Source: Tragulus kanchil
Taxonomy: Eukaryota; Chordata; Mammalia; Artiodactyla; Tragulidae
Assembly: GCA_022376925.1 (NCBI GenBank)
Contig: JAIOJX010000001.1
Location: 35,062,170-35,126,169, forward strand
DNA: 64,000 nt
Direction of reading: 5' to 3'
Part shown: positions 1-12,309 of the stretch, piece by piece
Numbering within the stretch: the stretch's first letter is position 1
Layout of the letters: each line of letters starts with the position of its first letter
The notes under the pieces: generated by a model
The model's input: the letters and a program-made list of their open reading frames with translations, nothing else
What the model was told of the DNA's origin: nothing
Database searches by the model: none
Position numbers and translations under genes: made by a program

Positions 1-1097
1 ACAGATTCTAGCTTGTATTTGGATTGTTCATAATTTCTATGTCTTCCTGGTTCAGTCTTGGAAGATTTCACTTCTCTAAGCATCTGTCCATTTCTTCCAT
101 ACTGTCCATTTTCTTGCCATATAGTTGTCAGAATAGTGTCTTATAATCCTTTGTATTTCTATATTGCCTGTTGTATACTCTCCTTTTACATTTCTAAATT
201 AGTTGATTTGATTCTTCTCTTTTTCTTGATGAGCTTGACTAAAGGTTTGTCAATTTTGTCTACCTTTTCAAAGAACCAGCTTTTGGTTTTATTAATCTTT
301 ACTATTGTTTCTTTCATTTGTTTTTCATTTATTTCTGCTCTGGTATTTATAATTTCTCTTCTTCTGCTAACTTTGGGGATTTTTTGTTCTTCCTTTTCCA
401 GTTGTTTTTAGTGTAAAGTTAGGTTGTTCTTTTGATTTTTTTTTGTTTGTTTCTTGAGGTAGGATTGTATTGGTATAAACTTCCCTCTTAGAACTGCTTT
501 TGCTGCATCCCATAGGTTTTGAGTTGTGTTTTCATAATCATTTTCTTCTAGGAATTTTTTTATTTCCCTTTTGATTTCTTCAGTAATCTGTTCATTACTT
601 AGAAATGTATTGTGTAATTACCATGTGTTTGTGTTTTTACAGTTTTTTTTCTTGTAATAGATATCTTGTCTAATAGCATTGTGGTCACAAAAGATGGCTT
701 ATATGATTTCAATTTTCTGCAATTTACTGAGATTTGATTTGTGACCTAAGATGTGGTCTATCCTGGAGAATGTACTATGTGCACTTGAGAAGAAAGTGTA
801 TTCTTCTGCATTTAGAAGGTATGTCCTGAAGATATCAGTGAGATCCATCTCATGTAATATATCATTTAAGGCTTGTGTTTCCTTATTAATTTTATGTTTT
901 GATGATCTGTCCATTGGTATAAGTCGGGTGCTAAATTCTACTGTTATTGTGTTACTGTTAATTTTTCCTTTTATGTCTGAGTGTGTTTGGTTTATGTATT
1001 GAGTTGTACCTATGTTGAGTGCATAGATATTTATAATTGTTATGTTTTCCTCTTGGATTGATCCCTTGAACATTATGTAGTGTCCTGCCTTGTCTCT
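1..1097 (-). mobile_element. L1 ORF2 segment, inverted 5' part
   Basis: The minus strand encodes the L1 endonuclease-to-spacer part of ORF2. Reading down from 1097 it gives DKAGHYIMFKGSIQEENITI, EYTFFSSAHSTFSRIDHI and then an L1 linker near 240-330, with several stops. It continues off the left edge. It abuts a plus-strand L1 3' half at about 1097. Confidence 0.8.
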
Positions 1098-1651
1098 TGA
1101 ATCAGAAAGGGAAATCAAGGAATTAATCTTATTCATCATTGCAACAAAAAGAATAAAATATCTAGGAATAAACCTACCTAAAGAGACAAAAGAAATGTAC
1201 ACAGAACATTATAAGACACTGATGAAAGAAATCAAAGATGACATAAAAATGATTCTTCCATGTTCCTGTGTTGGAAGAATCAATATCGTGAAAAGGACTC
1301 TACTACTGAATGTAATCTACAGATTCAATCCCTATCAAAAAACTGATGACGTTTTTCACAGAACTAGAACAAAAAATATCACAGTTCATATAGAAACACA
1401 AAAGACCCTGGACAGCCAAAGTGGTCTTGAGAAGGAAGAATGGAACTGGAGGAATCAACCTTCCTGACTTCAGACTATACTAAGCAGCAGTTACCAAGAC
1501 AGTATGGAACTGGCACAAAACCAGAAATATAGATCAATGGAAAATGATAGAGAGCCCAGAGATAAACCCACGCACTTATGGGAACCTTATTTTTGACAAA
1601 GAAGGCCAGAATATACAATGGGCAAAGACAGCCTTTTCAATAAGTGGTGCT
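1098..1651 (+). mobile_element. L1 ORF2, forward part (first copy)
   Basis: Plus-strand L1 ORF2 after the reverse-transcriptase domain, with the [19 protein letters not shown] segment and numerous frame breaks. Interrupted by the start of duplication copy two. Confidence 0.8.
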
Positions 1652-1664
1652 CACGCACTAAATA

Positions 1665-2232
1665 GTTTTCATAATCATTCTTCTAGGAATTTTTTTATTT
1701 CCCTTTTGATTTCTTCAGTAATCTGTTCATTACTTAGAAATGTATTGTGTAATTACCATGTGTTTGTGTTTTTACAGTTTTTTTTCTTGTAATAGATATC
1801 TTGTCTAATAGCATTGTGGTCACAAAAGATGGCTTATATGATTTCAATTTTCTGCAATTTACTGAGATTTGATTTGTGACCTAAGATGTGGTCTATCCTG
1901 GAGAATGTACTATGTGCACTTGAGAAGAAAGTGTATTCTTCTGCATTTAGAAGGTATGTCCTGAAGATATCAGTGAGATCCATCTCATGTAATATATCAT
2001 TTAAGGCTTGTGTTTCCTTATTAATTTTATGTTTTGATGATCTGTCCATTGGTATAAGTCGGGTGCTAAATTCTACTGTTATTGTGTTACTGTTAATTTT
2101 TCCTTTTATGTCTGAGTGTGTTTGGTTTATGTATTGAGTTGTACCTATGTTGAGTGCATAGATATTTATAATTGTTATGTTTTCCTCTTGGATTGATCCC
2201 TTGAACATTATGTAGTGTCCTGCCTTGTCTCT
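1665..2232 (-). mobile_element. L1 inverted part (second copy)
   Basis: Repeat of 528-1097 carried by tandem duplication 1; same endonuclease-region coding. Confidence 0.8.
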
Positions 2233-3629
2233 TGAATCAGAAAGGGAAATCAAGGAATTAATCTTATTCATCATTGCAACAAAAAGAATAAAATATCTAG
2301 GAATAAACCTACCTAAAGAGACAAAAGAAATGTACACAGAACATTATAAGACACTGATGAAAGAAATCAAAGATGACATAAAAATGATTCTTCCATGTTC
2401 CTGTGTTGGAAGAATCAATATCGTGAAAAGGACTCTACTACTGAATGTAATCTACAGATTCAATCCCTATCAAAAAACTGATGACGTTTTTCACAGAACT
2501 AGAACAAAAAATATCACAGTTCATATAGAAACACAAAAGACCCTGGACAGCCAAAGTGGTCTTGAGAAGGAAGAATGGAACTGGAGGAATCAACCTTCCT
2601 GACTTCAGACTATACTAAGCAGCAGTTACCAAGACAGTATGGAACTGGCACAAAACCAGAAATATAGATCAATGGAAAAATGATAGAGAGCCCAGAGATA
2701 AACCCACGCACTTATGGGAACCTTATTTTTGACAAAGAAGGCCAGAATATACAATGGGGCAAAGACAGCCTTTTCAATAAGTGGTGCTAGGAAAACTGGA
2801 CAGCTACATGTACAAGAATGAAATTGGAACACTTCCTCACACCATACAGAAAAATAAACTCAAAATGGATCAAAGACCTAAATGTAAGACCAGAAACCAT
2901 AAAACTCTTAGAGGCAACATAAGCAGAATACTCAAAGATATAAATCAAAGCAGGATCTTCTATGACTCGCTTCCAAGAGTGATGGAAATAAAAACAAAAA
3001 TAAGCAAGTGGGACCTAATGAAACTTAAAAGCTTTTGCAAAGGAAACTATAAACCAGGTGAAAAGGTAACCTTCAGAATGGGAGAAAATAACAGCAAATG
3101 AAACAACTGACAATTTCCAAAATATTCAAGTAGCTCATACAATTCAGCACCAAAAGGCAAACAACCCAATAAAAAAATGGGAAAAAGACCTAAACAGACA
3201 TCTCTCCAAAGAAGACATACAGATGGCCAACAAACACAAGAAAAGATGCTCAACATCGGTCATTGTTAGAGAAATGCAAACCAAACTACAATGAGATATC
3301 ACCTTGCACCTGTTTGAATGGCCATCATCAAAGTTTACAAACAATAAATGCTGGAGACTGTGTGGAGAAAAGGGAACCCTACTGCACTGTTGGTGGGAAT
3401 GTAAATTGACTCAGCCAATATGGAAGACAGTATGGAGACTCCTCAAAAAACTAGAAAAAGAACCACCATATGACTCAGCAATCCCATTACTAGCCATATA
3501 CCCTGAGGAAATCAAAATAGAAAAATAGATATATAACCCACTATTCATTGCAGCACTATTCACAGTAGCTAGAACATGGAAGCAACCTAGATGTCCATCA
3601 ACAGATGAATAGATAAAGGAGCTGTGGTG

Positions 3630-3674
<45 letters not shown>

Positions 3675-4256
3675 ATACATACATACATACATACATACAT
3701 ATACACAAATACATATACATATATGCATACATGTGTATGTACACATACATATATTGTGTATGCATGTGTATATGTGTATGTATGCATATACATATACATA
3801 TATGCATACATATACATATACACATACATACACAATGGAATATTGCTCAACCATAAAAAGAAATTTATTTGAGTCAGTTCTATTGAGGTGAATGAACCTA
3901 GAGCCTATTATACAGAGTGAACTAAGTCAGAAAGAGAAAGATAAATATTGTATACTGACACACATATATATAGAATCTAGAAAGATGGTACTGATAAAAG
4001 TAAATGCAGAGAAACAGTGGAGAAACAGACATAGAGAACAGGCTTATGGATATTGGGAGGAGGAAGGGGAACATACTGTAAGACTAATGGAACTCAAAAT
4101 GGGGCTCTGTATCAACCTAGAGGGGTGGGATGGGGAGAGAGATGGGAGGGAAGTTCAAGAGGGAGGGGACATATGCATACCTATGGCTAATTAAGGCTGA
4201 TTGGGGTAGTAAACAACAAAGCTCTGTAAAGAAACAAAAAAATTTTTTAAAAAGTA
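2233..4256 (+). mobile_element. L1 ORF2 C-terminal half and 3' UTR
   Basis: An old L1 3' half runs from the post-RT segment through a decayed Cys-rich region ([14 protein letters not shown] near 3370) to the 3' UTR (GGGCTCTGTATCAACCTAG) and an A-rich tail near 4220-4256. Stops and frameshifts are throughout. A 200-base microsatellite splits it at 3628-3835. Confidence 0.85.
3628..3835. repeat. Compound microsatellite inside L1 ORF2
   Basis: (TA)n, then (TG)n, then (CATA)n and mixed TACATA/TGTATG units, about 208 bases. It sits where ordinary L1 copies here read GGTACATATATACAATGGA, so it grew from the TA-TACA seed within ORF2. The open frames it produces are meaningless. Confidence 0.9.
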
Positions 4257-4428
4257 GGAGAAACCTCATGCACATTATTCATGTCTGTATTACTTTATTT
4301 CTTAAAACCCAATAATTAAGGATAATAAAAATATTTAAAGATAGAAGCTGAATTACACTAAGAATTAAAGAAAATAAATCAGCAAATAACTGGGATGATT
4401 TTTAAAAACTCATCAATGTGTTTCCCAA

Positions 4429-4540
4429 ACTTATCTGATCTTATAAATTACCTGGGGTACTCATTAGAATGCACTCTCATTTTCCATCCCAGACCTACTA
4501 AATTAGAACTTCTAGAGGATGAACTTATGTATCTGGGTCT
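4429..4540 (+). mobile_element. MER5-like DNA transposon fragment
   Basis: Weak match by eye to MER5A/B (hAT-Charlie non-autonomous): CCCAAACTTATCTGAT, then ATTACCTGGGG and an AATTAGAACTTCTAGAGG stretch. Repeated at 5551-5668. Confidence 0.45.
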
Positions 4541-4546
4541 TATGTA

Positions 4547-4752
4547 AAGACAGTATGGAGACTCCTCAAAAAACTAGAAAAAGAACCACCATATGACTCA
4601 GCAATCCCATTACTAGCCATATACCCTGAGGAAATCAAAATAGAAAAATAGATATATAACCCACTATTCATTGCAGCACTATTCACAGTAGCTAGAACAT
4701 GGAAGCAACCTAGATGTCCATCAACAGATGAATAGATAAAGGAGCTGTGGTG

Positions 4753-4799
<47 letters not shown>

Positions 4800-5381
4800 A
4801 TACATACATACATACATACATACATATACACAAATACATATACATATATGCATACATGTGTATGTACACATACATATATTGTGTATGCATGTGTATATGT
4901 GTATGTATGCATATACATATACATATATGCATACATATACATATACACATACATACACAATGGAATATTGCTCAACCATAAAAAGAAATTTATTTGAGTC
5001 AGTTCTATTGAGGTGAATGAACCTAGAGCCTATTATACAGAGTGAACTAAGTCAGAAAGAGAAAGATAAATATTGTATACTGACACACATATATATAGAA
5101 TCTAGAAAGATGGTACTGATAAAAGTAAATGCAGAGAAACAGTGGAGAAACAGACATAGAGAACAGGCTTATGGATATTGGGAGGAGGAAGGGGAACATA
5201 CTGTAAGACTAATGGAACTCAAAATGGGGCTCTGTATCAACCTAGAGGGGTGGGATGGGGAGAGAGATGGGAGGGAAGTTCAAGAGGGAGGGGACATATG
5301 CATACCTATGGCTAATTAAGGCTGATTGGGGTAGTAAACAACAAAGCTCTGTAAAGAAACAAAAAAATTTTTTAAAAAGTA
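4547..5381 (+). mobile_element. L1 3' end (second copy)
   Basis: Duplicated L1 tail from tandem duplication 2, including the microsatellite at 4751-4959 and the A-rich end. Confidence 0.85.
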
Positions 5382-5671
5382 GGAGAAACCTCATGCACAT
5401 TATTCATGTCTGTATTACTTTATTTCTTAAAACCCAATAATTAAGGATAATAAAAATATTTAAAGATAGAAGCTGAATTACACTAAGAATTAAAGAAAAT
5501 AAATCAGCAAATAACTGGGATGATTTTTAAAAACTCATCAATGTGTTTCCCAAACTTATCTGATCTTATAAATTACCTGGGGTACTCATTAGAATGCACT
5601 CTCATTTTCCATCCCAGACCTACTAAATTAGAACTTCTAGAGGATGAACTTATGTATCTGGGTCTTATGTA

Positions 5672-6721
5672 TATATCTAGGATGCCATCTGAAAGGGGGC
5701 AGATTTAGAAAATCCTGGCATATCAGGTTTAACAACAACCACCCTAAAATCAAATAAACACAACAAAAATGAATTTTTGCTGTTCAAATGAATTAAGTAC
5801 AGAGTAGCCACACACAAGGATGTTCACTGAAACTATGCCTGTATTAGAAAAAATAGAAGCAAAAATCTAAATGTGCATCAACAGGAAAACAAAACATGAA
5901 TTACAATAAAATTATACCATGGAAAACTATACTGCTGTAGAAATAAAGGACTGGCGTCTATGTATATCAACATAATTGAATCTCAAAAGCATGATTTCTG
6001 AGAAAGGCATGTGTGTAAGAAAAGTAGGTTGTGTGTTTGTTTATGTATACATGTATATGTGTGTGTATGTATATATAAATACATTTAAAGTACATAAAAT
6101 AACTATGCATGTTTTTATATATATAAAGTATGTTCAAACTATATATTACAAAAACATGGATATATGCTGTATTCTCTCAATTCAGTTTTATATGGTTCTA
6201 ATATTGAATAACTGAGTATGATTGATTACAACCTGCATTGGTGAGTGTGTAAACAAACAGATAATCTTTTTCAAGTGCAATCTGCATATACATTTATTGA
6301 ACCAGTAGTGGTAACCGTGAATTTATGGAAATAATGCCCATATGAATCAACTGGGGATTGCTTAAATAAAGATAATTTGAACAGTTTTGAGACATTAAAA
6401 ACAAAGAGAGTAGTAAAAGTGTTACTAACCTGAAGATATTTTTAAACAAATAAAAAAGCAAGTAGCAGTACAACTTATTGTATATTATTCCATCAAAATA
6501 GATGCATAAATAATGTCTAATAGTAGAAAACATTTAGTAAGACTGTACACTAAAGTATTTATTTTTACACATTACAAGTCTATCTATTTATATAATTTTA
6601 TATAGGATATCTTCAAAGACCAAAAGATAAGTTCATCTGTAGGAATGTTTTATATGGAATGAACTGAAGCTCATATTTTTAAATGACCACTAGCTCTTCA
6701 ACTGGTACAAATAGTTCAGAA
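5672..6721. other. AT-rich intergenic stretch
   Basis: Unique after the second duplication. About 5815-6000 resembles a very old L1 3' piece (plus strand). 6020-6125 is TG/TA-rich low-complexity sequence. I see no gene. Confidence 0.5.
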
Positions 6722-6959
6722 AAAAATAATACATCTTTCTATGTGAAGAAAGAATGATAAAGCAAATGTTAAAACTTGGCAATAAAGTGAAGGACATGTG
6801 GGGGTTCTTTGTGCTATTTTCAAAATCCTTCTGTAATTTTTAAAGTATTTAATAATAATTTGTAAACAACCACCACCTAACAATGGGAGCTTTTTTGGTT
6901 GTTTCATTTTGGTTGCCTATGACATGGATTCCAAACGCTACCTAATATTAAGAATTGTG

Positions 6960-7090
6960 TGAAAAGCCTAAATGCAAATTCTCAGGCCTGGCTCCAATCT
7001 ACTGAACTAGAATCTTCAGAGAATGGCCTGGGAATATTAATTTCAGGTGTCTGTTACGATGTTGCAGGTTTGGAAAACATTACCTATTGA
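6960..7090 (+). mobile_element. MER5-like fragment
   Basis: Contains AAATTCTCAGGCCTGGCTCC, ACTGAACTAGAATCTTCAG and GCAGGTTTGGAAAACA, the usual order in MER5A. Repeated at 7980-8110. Confidence 0.55.
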
Positions 7091-7330
7091 CTTTGACAAT
7101 AAGCCTTTAAAGAATAAATGAAATAAGACAAAATGAAACAAAAAATAAAATTTAAAAACCATAATAAGCCAATGTTGATGAAGACATAATATAGGAATGC
7201 TTATACATTAGTGCCATATTGGGACAATATTTTTCAAGGGCAATTTCTATGACAGCTAAAAGCATCCGTACAGCAACAACTATTCTTGGAACTTAATACT
7301 TCACATTAGTATCAAAAATTTATATACAAA

Positions 7331-7748
7331 CATCCATTCATGATAAAAACTCTTCAGAAAATGGGCATAGAAGGAACCTATCTCAGCATAGTGAAAGCCA
7401 TCTATGAGAAGCCCACAGCGAACATTGTCCTCAATGGAGAAAAACTGAAAGCATTCCCTCTAAGATCAGGAACAAGACAGGGGTGTCCACTTTCACCACT
7501 ACTATTCAACATAGTCCTGGAAGTTCTAGCAACAGCAATAAGAGAAGAGAAAGAAATCAAAGGAATTCAGATTGGAAAGGAAGAAGTCAAGCTCTCTCTT
7601 TTTGCAGATGACATGATATTATACATAGAAAATCCCAAAGAATCTATTACAAAGCTACGTGAGCTAATCAATGAATTCAGCAAAGTCGCAGGATACAAAG
7701 TCAACACACAGAAATCACTGGCATTCCTATACACAAACAATGAAAAAT
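7331..7748 (+). mobile_element. Young L1, first 418 bases (extra copy)
   Basis: Head of the truncated L1, repeated 1,021 bases downstream at 8352. It is cut at 7748 by the duplication junction. Confidence 0.85.
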
Positions 7749-8351
7749 AATACATCTTTCTATGTGAAGAAAGAATGATAAAGCAAATGTTAAAACTTGG
7801 CAATAAAGTGAAGGACATGTGGGGGTTCTTTGTGCTATTTTCAAAATCCTTCTGTAATTTTTAAAGTATTTAATAATAATTTGTAAACAACCACCACCTA
7901 ACAATGGGAGCTTTTTTGGTTGTTTCATTTTGGTTGCCTATGACATGGATTCCAAACGCTACCTAATATTAAGAATTGTGTGAAAAGCCTAAATGCAAAT
8001 TCTCAGGCCTGGCTCCAATCTACTGAACTAGAATCTTCAGAGAATGGCCTGGGAATATTAATTTCAGGTGTCTGTTACGATGTTGCAGGTTTGGAAAACA
8101 TTACCTATTGACTTTGACAATAAGCCTTTAAAGAATAAATGAAATAAGACAAAATGAAACAAAAAATAAAATTTAAAAACCATAATAAGCCAATGTTGAT
8201 GAAGACATAATATAGGAATGCTTATACATTAGTGCCATATTGGGACAATATTTTTCAAGGGCAATTTCTATGACAGCTAAAAGCATCCGTACAGCAACAA
8301 CTATTCTTGGAACTTAATACTTCACATTAGTATCAAAAATTTATATACAAA

Positions 8352-10681
8352 CATCCATTCATGATAAAAACTCTTCAGAAAATGGGCATAGAAGGAACCT
8401 ATCTCAGCATAGTGAAAGCCATCTATGAGAAGCCCACAGCGAACATTGTCCTCAATGGAGAAAAACTGAAAGCATTCCCTCTAAGATCAGGAACAAGACA
8501 GGGGTGTCCACTTTCACCACTACTATTCAACATAGTCCTGGAAGTTCTAGCAACAGCAATAAGAGAAGAGAAAGAAATCAAAGGAATTCAGATTGGAAAG
8601 GAAGAAGTCAAGCTCTCTCTTTTTGCAGATGACATGATATTATACATAGAAAATCCCAAAGAATCTATTACAAAGCTACGTGAGCTAATCAATGAATTCA
8701 GCAAAGTCGCAGGATACAAAGTCAACACACAGAAATCACTGGCATTCCTATACACAAACAATGAAAAATCAGAAAATGAAATCAAAGAGGCAGTCCCCTT
8801 CACCATTGCAACCAAAAGAATCAAATATCTAGGAATAAACCTACCCAAAGAAACAAAAGAACTGTACACAGAAAATTACAAGACACTCATGAAAGAAATT
8901 AAAGAAGACTTAAACAGATGGAGAGATATTCCATGTTCCTGGGTCGGAAGAATCAATATTGTGAAAATGACCATACTACCAAATATCATCTACAGATTCA
9001 ATGCAATACCTATTCAACTTCCATTGACATTTTTCACAGAACTAGACCAAAGAATAACACAGTTCATATGGAAACACAAAAGACCTCGAATAGACAAAGC
9101 AATCCTGAGAAAGAAAAACAGAGCTGGAGGAATCAGCCTCCCCAACTTCAGACTATACTACAAAGCAACAGTCATCAAGACAGTATGGTACTGGCCCCCA
9201 AACAGAACTATAGACCAATGGAACAAGATCGAGAACCCAGAGATAAACCCACGCACCTATGGGTACCTTATTTTTGATAAAGGAGGAGAAACTATAAAAT
9301 GGGACAAAGACAGCCTCTTCAACAAGTGGTGCTGGGAGAATTGGACAGCTACATGCAAAAAAATAAAATTGGAACATTCCCTGACACCATACACTAAGAT
9401 CAACTCAAAATGGATTAAAGACCTAAATGTAAGACCAGAAACCATCAAACTCTTAGAGGAGAATATAGGCAAAACCCTCAAGGGCATACATCAAAGCAAG
9501 ATCTTCTCTGACCCACCAACTAAAATAGCAGAACTGAAAAGAAAAATGAACATATGGGACTTCATGAAACTTAAAAGCTTTTGTACAGCTAAAGAAATTA
9601 CAAAAAAGCTCAACAGACACCCCACAGAGTGGGAGAAAATCATAGCAAATGAAACAACAGACAAAGAATTAATCTCCAAAATCTACAAGCAACTCAGACA
9701 ACTCAGCACAGGGAAAACGAACAACCCAATCAAAAAATGGGAAAAAGACCTAAAGAGACGCCTCTCCAAAGAGGACATACAGATGGCCCAAAAATACATG
9801 AAACGATGCTCAACCTCACTTATTATTAGAGAAATGCAAATTAAAACTACAATGAGATATCACCTCACACCCGTCAGAATGGCCATTTTCAAGAAATCTG
9901 CAGACAACAAATGCTGGAGAGGGTGCGGAGAAAAGGGAACCCTCTTGCATTGCTGGTGGGAATGTAAATTGATACAGCCTCTATGGAAGACAGTCTGGAG
10001 ATTTCTTAAAAAACTAAAAATAGAAGCACCCTATGACCCAGCAATCCCACTCTTAGGCTTATATCCTGATGAAATAAAAACTGAAAGAAGCACCTGTACC
10101 CCAATGTTCATTGCAGCTCTCTATACAATAGCCAAAACATGGAAGCAACCTAGATGTCCATCGACGAATGAATGGATCCAGAAGCTCTGGTACATATATA
10201 CAATGGAATACTACTCAGCTGTTAAAAGAAATGCAGAAGACTCAATCCTAATGAAGTGGCTGGCTCTAGAACCTATCATAAAAAGTGAAGTAAGTCAAAA
10301 AGAGAAAGACAAATACAGTATACTAACACACATACATGGAATCTAGTAGGACGGTCTTGATATCACACACAGGGAACTCAAAAAAAAAAAAAAAAGACAG
10401 AGCATAGACATAGGGACATCGTGGTGAATAAATAGGGAGGGGGAAGCATGGAGGAAGTAACAAGGAAACCTATAGTGTTATGTGTGGAAAAGATAGCTAG
10501 TGTCACAGTGCTAAGGGAATAGGAGTGCTTACAATGGCTTGGGGCAAAGGTCTGGAGGGTGGGGTGGGGGATCTGGGTGGGTGGGGACCATGGATATGCA
10601 TATGACTGATCTGGGAACATACATGTATGTGAACAACAAAACTCTGTAAAACCTTTAAAATAAAGAATAAAAAAAAAAAAA
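8352..10681 (+). mobile_element. Young 5'-truncated L1 element
   Basis: Starts abruptly inside the reverse-transcriptase domain (HPFMIKTL...) and runs through ORF2, the 3' UTR (10347-10667) and a poly(A) tail at 10668-10681. Probable target-site duplication: AATTTATATACAAA before 8352 and AAATTATGTACAAA after the tail, with two or three mismatches. The uninterrupted ORF2 indicates recent insertion. It cannot be autonomous: ORF1, the endonuclease and the start of RT are missing. Confidence 0.9.
8361..10346 (+). pseudogene. L1 ORF2 C-terminal fragment, open for 661 codons
   Basis: Residues 1-135 hold the latter part of reverse transcriptase: [15 protein letters not shown] at 43-57 and the catalytic FADD at 88-91. 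The C-terminal region follows, with the Cys-rich motif C518-X3-C522-X7-H530-X4-C535. The frame ends THIHGI. There are no stops or frameshifts, unlike the older L1 copies in this window. The ATG is internal to ORF2, not a native start. It is nearly identical to the minus-strand copy at 29984-31627. Confidence 0.9.
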
Positions 10682-10703
10682 TTATGTACAAAAAAGTTCT
10701 ATC

Positions 10704-10970
10704 GGGTTTCCCTGGTAGTCTAGTGGGTAAAGAACCCATCTTGCAGTGCAAGGGGCACTGGTTCGATCCCTGGCCTGGGAAGATCCCATGTGCTGCGTAG
10801 TGGCTGGGCCGGTGTGTCTAAGTACGAGCCAGCGCTCTGGAGCGCATGTGCCCAGAGCCGGTGCTCTGCAAGGAGAGAGATCACTGCAATGGGAGGCCCA
10901 CACAGGCCGAAGAATAAAGATGGATGAAAATAAATAAATAAATAACCACTAAAAGAGGCCAAAATTAAAA
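10704..10970 (+). mobile_element. CHR-type tRNA-derived SINE
   Basis: The head TTTCCCTGGTAGTCTAGTGG, with B-box-like GGTTCGATCC at 10762, is typical of tRNA-Glu-derived cetartiodactyl CHR SINEs. The tail is (AAAT)n and A-rich. Direct flanks AAAAAGTTCTATC (10691-10703) and AAAAAGTTCAATC (10971-10983) form a 13-base target-site duplication with one mismatch. It sits beside the L1 poly(A) end. Confidence 0.8.
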
Positions 10971-11081
10971 AAAAAGTTCAATCAACATTGTGTCTTATAA
11001 TGAAAACTATAAACAGCCCAGTATTGATAAACATAGGAATGGATGTATATCTATTATCTTTATTTTGAAGATTTATATTTG

Positions 11082-11868
11082 GAAATCTGCAGACAACAAA
11101 TGCTGGAGCGGGTGCGGAGAAAAGGGAACCCTCTTGCATTGCTGGTGGGAATGTAAATTGATACAGCCTCTATGGAAGACAGTCTGGAGATTTCTTAAAA
11201 AACTAAAAATAGAAGCACCCTATGACCCAGCAATCCCACTCTTAGGCTTATATCCTGATGAAATAAAAACTGAAAGAAGCACCTGTACCCCAATGTTCAT
11301 TGCAGCTCTCTATACAATAGCCAAAACATGGAAGCAACCTAGATGTCCATCGACGAATGAATGGATCCAGAAGCTCTGGTACATATATACAATGGAATAC
11401 TACTCAGCTGTTAAAAGAAATGCAGAAGACTCAATCCTAATGAAGTGGCTGGCTCTAGAACCTATCATAAAAAGTGAAGTAAGTAAAAAAGAGAAAGACA
11501 AATACAGTATACTAACACACATATATGGAATCTAGTAGGACGGTCTTGATATCACACACAGGGAACTCATGAAAAAAAAAAAAGACAGAGCATAGACATA
11601 GGGACATCGTGGTGAATAAATGGGGAGGAAGCATGGAGGAAGTAACAAGGAAACCTATAGTGTTATGTGTGGAAAAGATAGCTAGTGTCACAGTGCTAAG
11701 GGAATAGGAGTGCTTACAATGGCTTGGGGCAAAGGTCTGGAGGGTGGGGTGGGGGATCTGGGTGGGTGGGGACCATGGATATGCATATGACTGATCTGGG
11801 AACATACATGTATGTGAACAACAAAACTCTGTAAAACCTTTAAAATAAAGAATAAAAAAAAAAAAATT
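11082..11868 (+). mobile_element. L1 3' end (second copy)
   Basis: Repeat of the young L1's last 780 bases in tandem duplication 4; it opens abruptly at AAATCTGCAGAC. A 181-codon frame here is only this fragment. Confidence 0.85.
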
Positions 11869-11888
11869 ATGTACAAAAAAGTTCTATC

Positions 11889-12155
11889 GGGTTTCCCTGG
11901 TAGTCTAGTGGGTAAAGAACCCATCTTGCAGTGCAAGGGGCACTGGTTCGATCCCTGGCCTGGGAAGATCCCATGTGCTGCGTAGTGGCTGGGCCGGTGT
12001 GTCTAAGTACGAGCCAGCGCTCTGGAGCGCATGTGCCCAGAGCCGGTGCTCTGCAAGGAGAGAGATCACTGCAATGGGAGGCCCACACAGGCCGAAGAAT
12101 AAAGATGGATGAAAATAAATAAATAAATAACCACTAAAAGAGGCCAAAATTAAAA
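11889..12155 (+). mobile_element. CHR-type SINE (second copy)
   Basis: Copy of 10704-10970 with the same flanking repeats, offset 1,185 bases. Confidence 0.8.
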
Positions 12156-12309
12156 AAAAAGTTCAATCAACATTGTGTCTTATAATGAAAACTATAAACA
12201 GCCCAGTATTGATAAACATAGGAATGGATGTATATCTATTATCTTTATTTTGAAGATTTATATTTGGACTGATTTAGAGTAAAATGTGAAATGTATAATT
12301 CTAGCACAC

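Larger units (their letters stand above)
528..2788. repeat. Direct tandem duplication 1 (1.12 kb unit)
   Basis: Copy one is 528-1651 and copy two 1665-2788, with 13 unrelated bases between. The unit spans the inversion junction of an L1. Copy one loses single bases in homopolymers near its right end and copy two loses TT near its left start. Confidence 0.95.
3424..5671. repeat. Direct tandem duplication 2 (1.12 kb unit)
   Basis: Copies 3424-4546 and 4547-5671. The unit starts inside L1 ORF2 and includes the TA/TG/CATA microsatellite, which differs by one TA step between copies, plus the L1 tail and a MER5-like fragment. Confidence 0.95.
6722..8769. repeat. Direct tandem duplication 3 (1.02 kb unit)
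   Basis: Copies 6722-7748 and 7743-8769, sharing GAAAAAT at the junction. It repeats the 5' flank and first 400 bases of the young L1. Confidence 0.95.
9893..12268. repeat. Direct tandem duplication 4 (1.19 kb unit)
   Basis: Copies 9893-11083 and 11082-12268. The unit holds the L1 3' end and a CHR SINE. Unlike most pairs it has several internal differences: the A-run near 10380, GGGAGGGGGAAGC against GGGGAGGAAGC, and a few substitutions in ORF2. Confidence 0.95.

Noticed and set aside
699..1202. A 167-codon minus-strand frame that looks like an endonuclease
   Set aside because: It is decayed L1 ORF2 crossing the inversion junction, not a host gene.
3411..5016. Several Tyr/His/Thr/Ile-rich open frames of 67-147 codons on both strands
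   Set aside because: They are translations of the TA/TG/CATA microsatellite and show only its period.
10698..10800. A possible tRNA gene (GGTTCGATCC B box)
   Set aside because: It is the tRNA-derived head of a CHR SINE; it lacks a foldable full tRNA and has a SINE body and A-rich tail. The same applies to the Bov-tA heads.
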